Shown piece after piece: positions 61,305 to 64,000 of a stretch of 64,000 nucleotides of DNA (positions are counted from its first letter, which is position 1; each line of letters opens with the position of its first letter). The position numbers and the translations under genes were made by a program. The notes below the pieces were generated by a model. The model had not been told where the DNA came from and did no database searches. It was given only the letters and a program-made list of their open reading frames with translations. The stretch is from Cubamyces lactineus (Eukaryota; Basidiomycota; Agaricomycetes; Polyporales; Polyporaceae), in NCBI GenBank assembly GCA_022376465.1, contig JACDTU010000006.1, positions 682,001 to 746,000 of the forward strand, in the 5' to 3' direction.

Positions 61305-63288
61305 GATGCGCATGTTGCCTGCCTAGGCTCAGAAGAACAAACTCGCACCTTCGCTAACTGCGCCCTCCAGCTGCCTCTTGTGCTAGTGGCCCTCGCGCGA
61401 AGGCTCTCCCTCTAATGTACCGTCTGGCGAAGCCTCTGCTCCCTCTCATGCGACCCTGCAACTCCCCTCAGTGACTTCCCCTTTGCATCTCTCTTCCATC
61501 CTGGTCTGGCGCATCACGCGAACACATCCTATTCCCTTGCGAGCACACTACTCCTCCCGCAAAGACACTGCTTCTCCTGCGAAGACACCACCTCACCCGC
61601 GAACACTCTGCATCACTTGCGAGCTGCCTACCCTCCTCAACAGGCTATAGCAAGCCAGTGAAAGTCAGCGAAGATGGCGCTACATCATTTGCAAGCCACC
61701 CTCAAGCCGACAGGGATGTGCTAGAGAGTGGCACACTTGCTAGCCTTGCGGTGCACTTAGTGCACTCACACGGTGATGCGCATGGTGCCGGTCCAGAGTC
61801 AGAGCAGAGGGCTATCGCTGCGGTGTCTCCCCTCCTTTCCGCGGCGGTCTCATCTACACCTTTGCCAGTCGTGACCTCGCGCAACTCTTTGCACGTCTGC
61901 GGGACCCTTTGCACACACCTGGAGCACTCGCGCCTGCGCTCTTGGACTCCTGTGGATCTGCACTCCCCTCCCCCTGCCCTCGCGGATGTGTTGTGCCCAG
62001 CTACGGACCGTATTGGCCGACGGAAACAATGCGGAATGGCGCCATATGGCGCAAGAGGTAGAGCAGAGCCTATAGGAGGCTGCGGAGAGGCCGCGCAGTG
62101 AGCCGGCCTTGCGACAAGGCCAGGTGGCCTCGCCAAGACCTGATGGACTGTAGCACAGCGTCCCCCCCTCCAGAGTCAAGTCCTGTATGCTCCTCCCTCC
62201 TGGAGCTGGCAGACAGAGAACTGGGCCCCCTTCCCCCACCATACGACACATCCCCACTTCCCTTCACTACTGCTAGAGTCTTTCAGCTGCAATCCTTCTT
62301 CTGTACACACGTCCTCTGCTAATCTATAACTTGACACCTTACGAATCTTTTGCCTGCGACTGCAAACCCTGCGACTGCGAACCCTGCGACTGCGAACTGC
62401 GAAGACAGCAAATCCCCAAAGCCTGCAAAACCTGCAAAACCCTGCAAGTTCAGAGTGCGAAGTTGCGAGTGCTACGTCTGCAGGATTGTGGGAGTTTGTG
62501 TAAAAGCTAGCTGCGTTCCCCTCCTTTCCTTTATATACTCTGCGACTGCTGCGAACCTGCCAACCACGAACCTGCGAAGCTTGCAATTGCGAAGTCTGCA
62601 AAGACGCGAAGACGTGAAGACGTGAAGCCTGTGGATTGCAAGGCTAGCAGTGCTCCCCTCCTTCCCTTCCGATCCAGCAAACCTGCGACATCCTCTCCCA
62701 TCCTCTCCCATCTCTGTACCCTTTGCGAGGTTGGACAATACAGATTCCCTTCTCCCCCATACCCTTAGGGTCTCTCACTTGTGATATTTACGACCTGCGA
62801 AATCTGCGAACTTGCGAACTGCGAACTGCAAACTGCGAACTGCAAACTGCGAACTCTCACGACGACCTTGCGAAAATCTGCGAAACCACTTAGCTGCGAA
62901 ACGGCGCAAAGCCACAAGGACAGACTTCGCGAAAAGTTTGCGAAACCGCGTGTTGCAAAAATCTGCGAAACTCCGCGACATTTGCGAAATCGACAGCCCC
63001 CACTCCTCTCCTCTGGTCCCCTTCCTCCTCTCTCCTTCCCGGTGTATCCGCGAACCCTTTTCCTGCGCTCTTGCCAGTGTCGCGCCCTTCGCAAAGGCCA
63101 GCCAACCCTCTCTACTCATCCCCTTTGGTCCTAGGCTTCGCTACGGTTCGCGCCAGACACAGGGCACCCGACTCCAACCTCCCCTCTCCTTCGCGTCCTT
63201 TCCCCTCTCCCCTGCCAGCAGGCCTCGACCTACAAAGGCTCTCGGCCTGAGTAGTATCCTTCCCTTACGGGTGGGTTAGACGCTTCAA
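61305..63288. repeat. Non-coding repeat family, copy B (CpG-retaining, empty site)
   Basis: Homologous to copy A (27117-29247) from GATGCGCATGTTGCCTG to GGGTGGGTTAGACGCTTCAA. It keeps CpG where copy A has TpG or CpA, for example in TGCGAACTGCGAACTG tracts at 62345-62410 and 62810-62990. It contains about 480 bp not in copy A (about 61745-62230), which opens with a second GATGCGCATGGTGCC start-like word at 61773. The position matching the solo LTR in copy A is uninterrupted near 62405 (GACAGCAAATCC). No coding frame is convincing; a repeat-driven frame on the opposite strand is a composition artefact. Confidence 0.75.
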
Positions 63289-64000
63289 TGTGTAATGTCG
63301 AGCCCAAGTAGGGCTTGCTGTTCGCTTCTCAGAAGAGTAAAAAAAGTGTTAAAACTCACAGTTAGGTCTTTCCCACCCATTCCTCTGGACCGGGCCCGTA
63401 TTGGGCTTGGTGTACTTAGGAGGATAGTGGGTAAGAAAGACTTACCCACCAGGTGCCCAGACCCCAAATGTCTAGGATGCTGTACACTCGCATAGATAGT
63501 ACATGTCTTTGGTAATCTACGCAGATGGCGCAATTAGCATCATCCTTTGCTTGGCTATGGATAGTGCTCAGTGCATGTCCAGTGTGGATTCAGTGCTAGT
63601 TGCACTGAGCCCTTACACACTGATCCCCCTTTTCTGCTCTGCATTGACATGTCCCTGGACGCGCAAATGAATTTTGTATACTATAGAAACAGTCAGCTAT
63701 CAATTCAATCTTTTCTGGCGCAAAACAGATAAGAATTGAGCAAGTCAGAAGGCTAGGGAGCCAAGCTGGCCTGGTCCTGCAGGAGACCATTGTCGCAAAT
63801 TTGGGTCTCCGCTTATAAGGTGGCTGGGCTGATGACCGAATCATAAGCTAGTTGTAGCTCCGCTCGGAAGATAATAAGCGCTGATAAAATCGTTCAGATC
63901 CTCCCCAGAGGTGATGATACTCAGCGAAACCTCATCAGGCATGTTATCCCCTGATAAGGCAATCAGGCTGATCGTTAGCGCTTCCAAGCGTCTCTCCAGT
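63289..64000. other. Right-edge sequence, no gene seen
   Basis: Includes CTTTCCCACCCATT at 63368 and a related AGTGGGTAAGAAAGACTTACCCACC hairpin-like arrangement near 63425-63452. CTGATAAGGCAATCAGGCTGATC words near 63950 recall the CTGATAAGGC phrase at 26411. Nothing can be assigned. Confidence 0.35.

Noticed and set aside
62176..62601. 141-codon frame across the TGCGAA-rich repeat
   Set aside because: Arg/Ser repeats follow the repeat words; the homologous copy A does not keep the frame.

Overview
The window comes from a filamentous basidiomycete, most likely an Agaricomycete. Evidence: protein genes split by many short introns (mostly 48-67 bp, GT-AG plus one GC-AG), an intron-bearing tRNA-Arg(CCG), tandem and divergent single-copy eukaryotic genes, and a repeat compartment of Tc1/mariner, Ty3, Ty1/copia and KDZ-associated relics, DUF6532-type and other Agaricomycete-type gene families. 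No species can be named from sequence alone.

Bases 1-23717 are a GC-rich gene compartment. In order: a low-complexity Ser/Pro-rich protein (minus, 1371-3673); proteasome subunit beta-7/PRE4 (minus, 4662-5716) sharing a 337-bp divergent promoter with the DEAH-box helicase PRP43/DHX15 (plus, 6054-9231); an inverted, internally deleted PRP43 pseudogene (minus, 9945-10986); tRNA-Arg(CCG) with a 9-nt intron (11222-11303); a single-pass membrane glycoprotein of unknown function (plus, 12046-13979); a 700-bp candidate MITE (14468-15167); a KDM4/Rph1-type JmjN-JmjC-PHD histone demethylase (plus, 15506-19622); and an NBS1/nibrin orthologue (plus, 20047-23717) with two MluI cell-cycle boxes upstream. 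I derived full exon models in which the reading frames close exactly: 264 aa for PRE4, 765 for PRP43, 548 for the membrane protein, 1235 for the demethylase and 1040 for NBS1.

From 23718 to 64000 the window becomes a repeat compartment with almost no intact genes. It holds a full-length but dead Tc1/mariner element (23993-25561); a 2-kb non-coding repeat family in two copies (27117-29247 and 61305-63288), one of them split by a solo LTR with a perfect 5-bp duplication; a decayed Ty3 element (32066-38172, minus); an inverted LTR with its flank (38584-39262); a decayed TET/JBP-type dioxygenase gene (39325-40972); several degraded Agaricomycete gene families (41.6-46.97 kb); a KDZ-transposon-associated CxC5/CxC6 cysteine-cluster gene (49167-50540, minus); a DUF6532-type relic; and a copia element apparently nested in the reverse transcriptase of a second Ty3 element (52.6-61.25 kb).

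The most notable system is the TET/JBP dioxygenase relic and the KDZ-associated gene within 10 kb of each other. They sit in DNA whose decay is dominated by C-to-T/G-to-A changes: stop codons at expected Trp/Arg/Gln positions, and CpG loss in one repeat copy but not its sister. That is what a methylated, silenced repeat island would look like, with the remains of a DNA-demethylation-type enzyme inside it.
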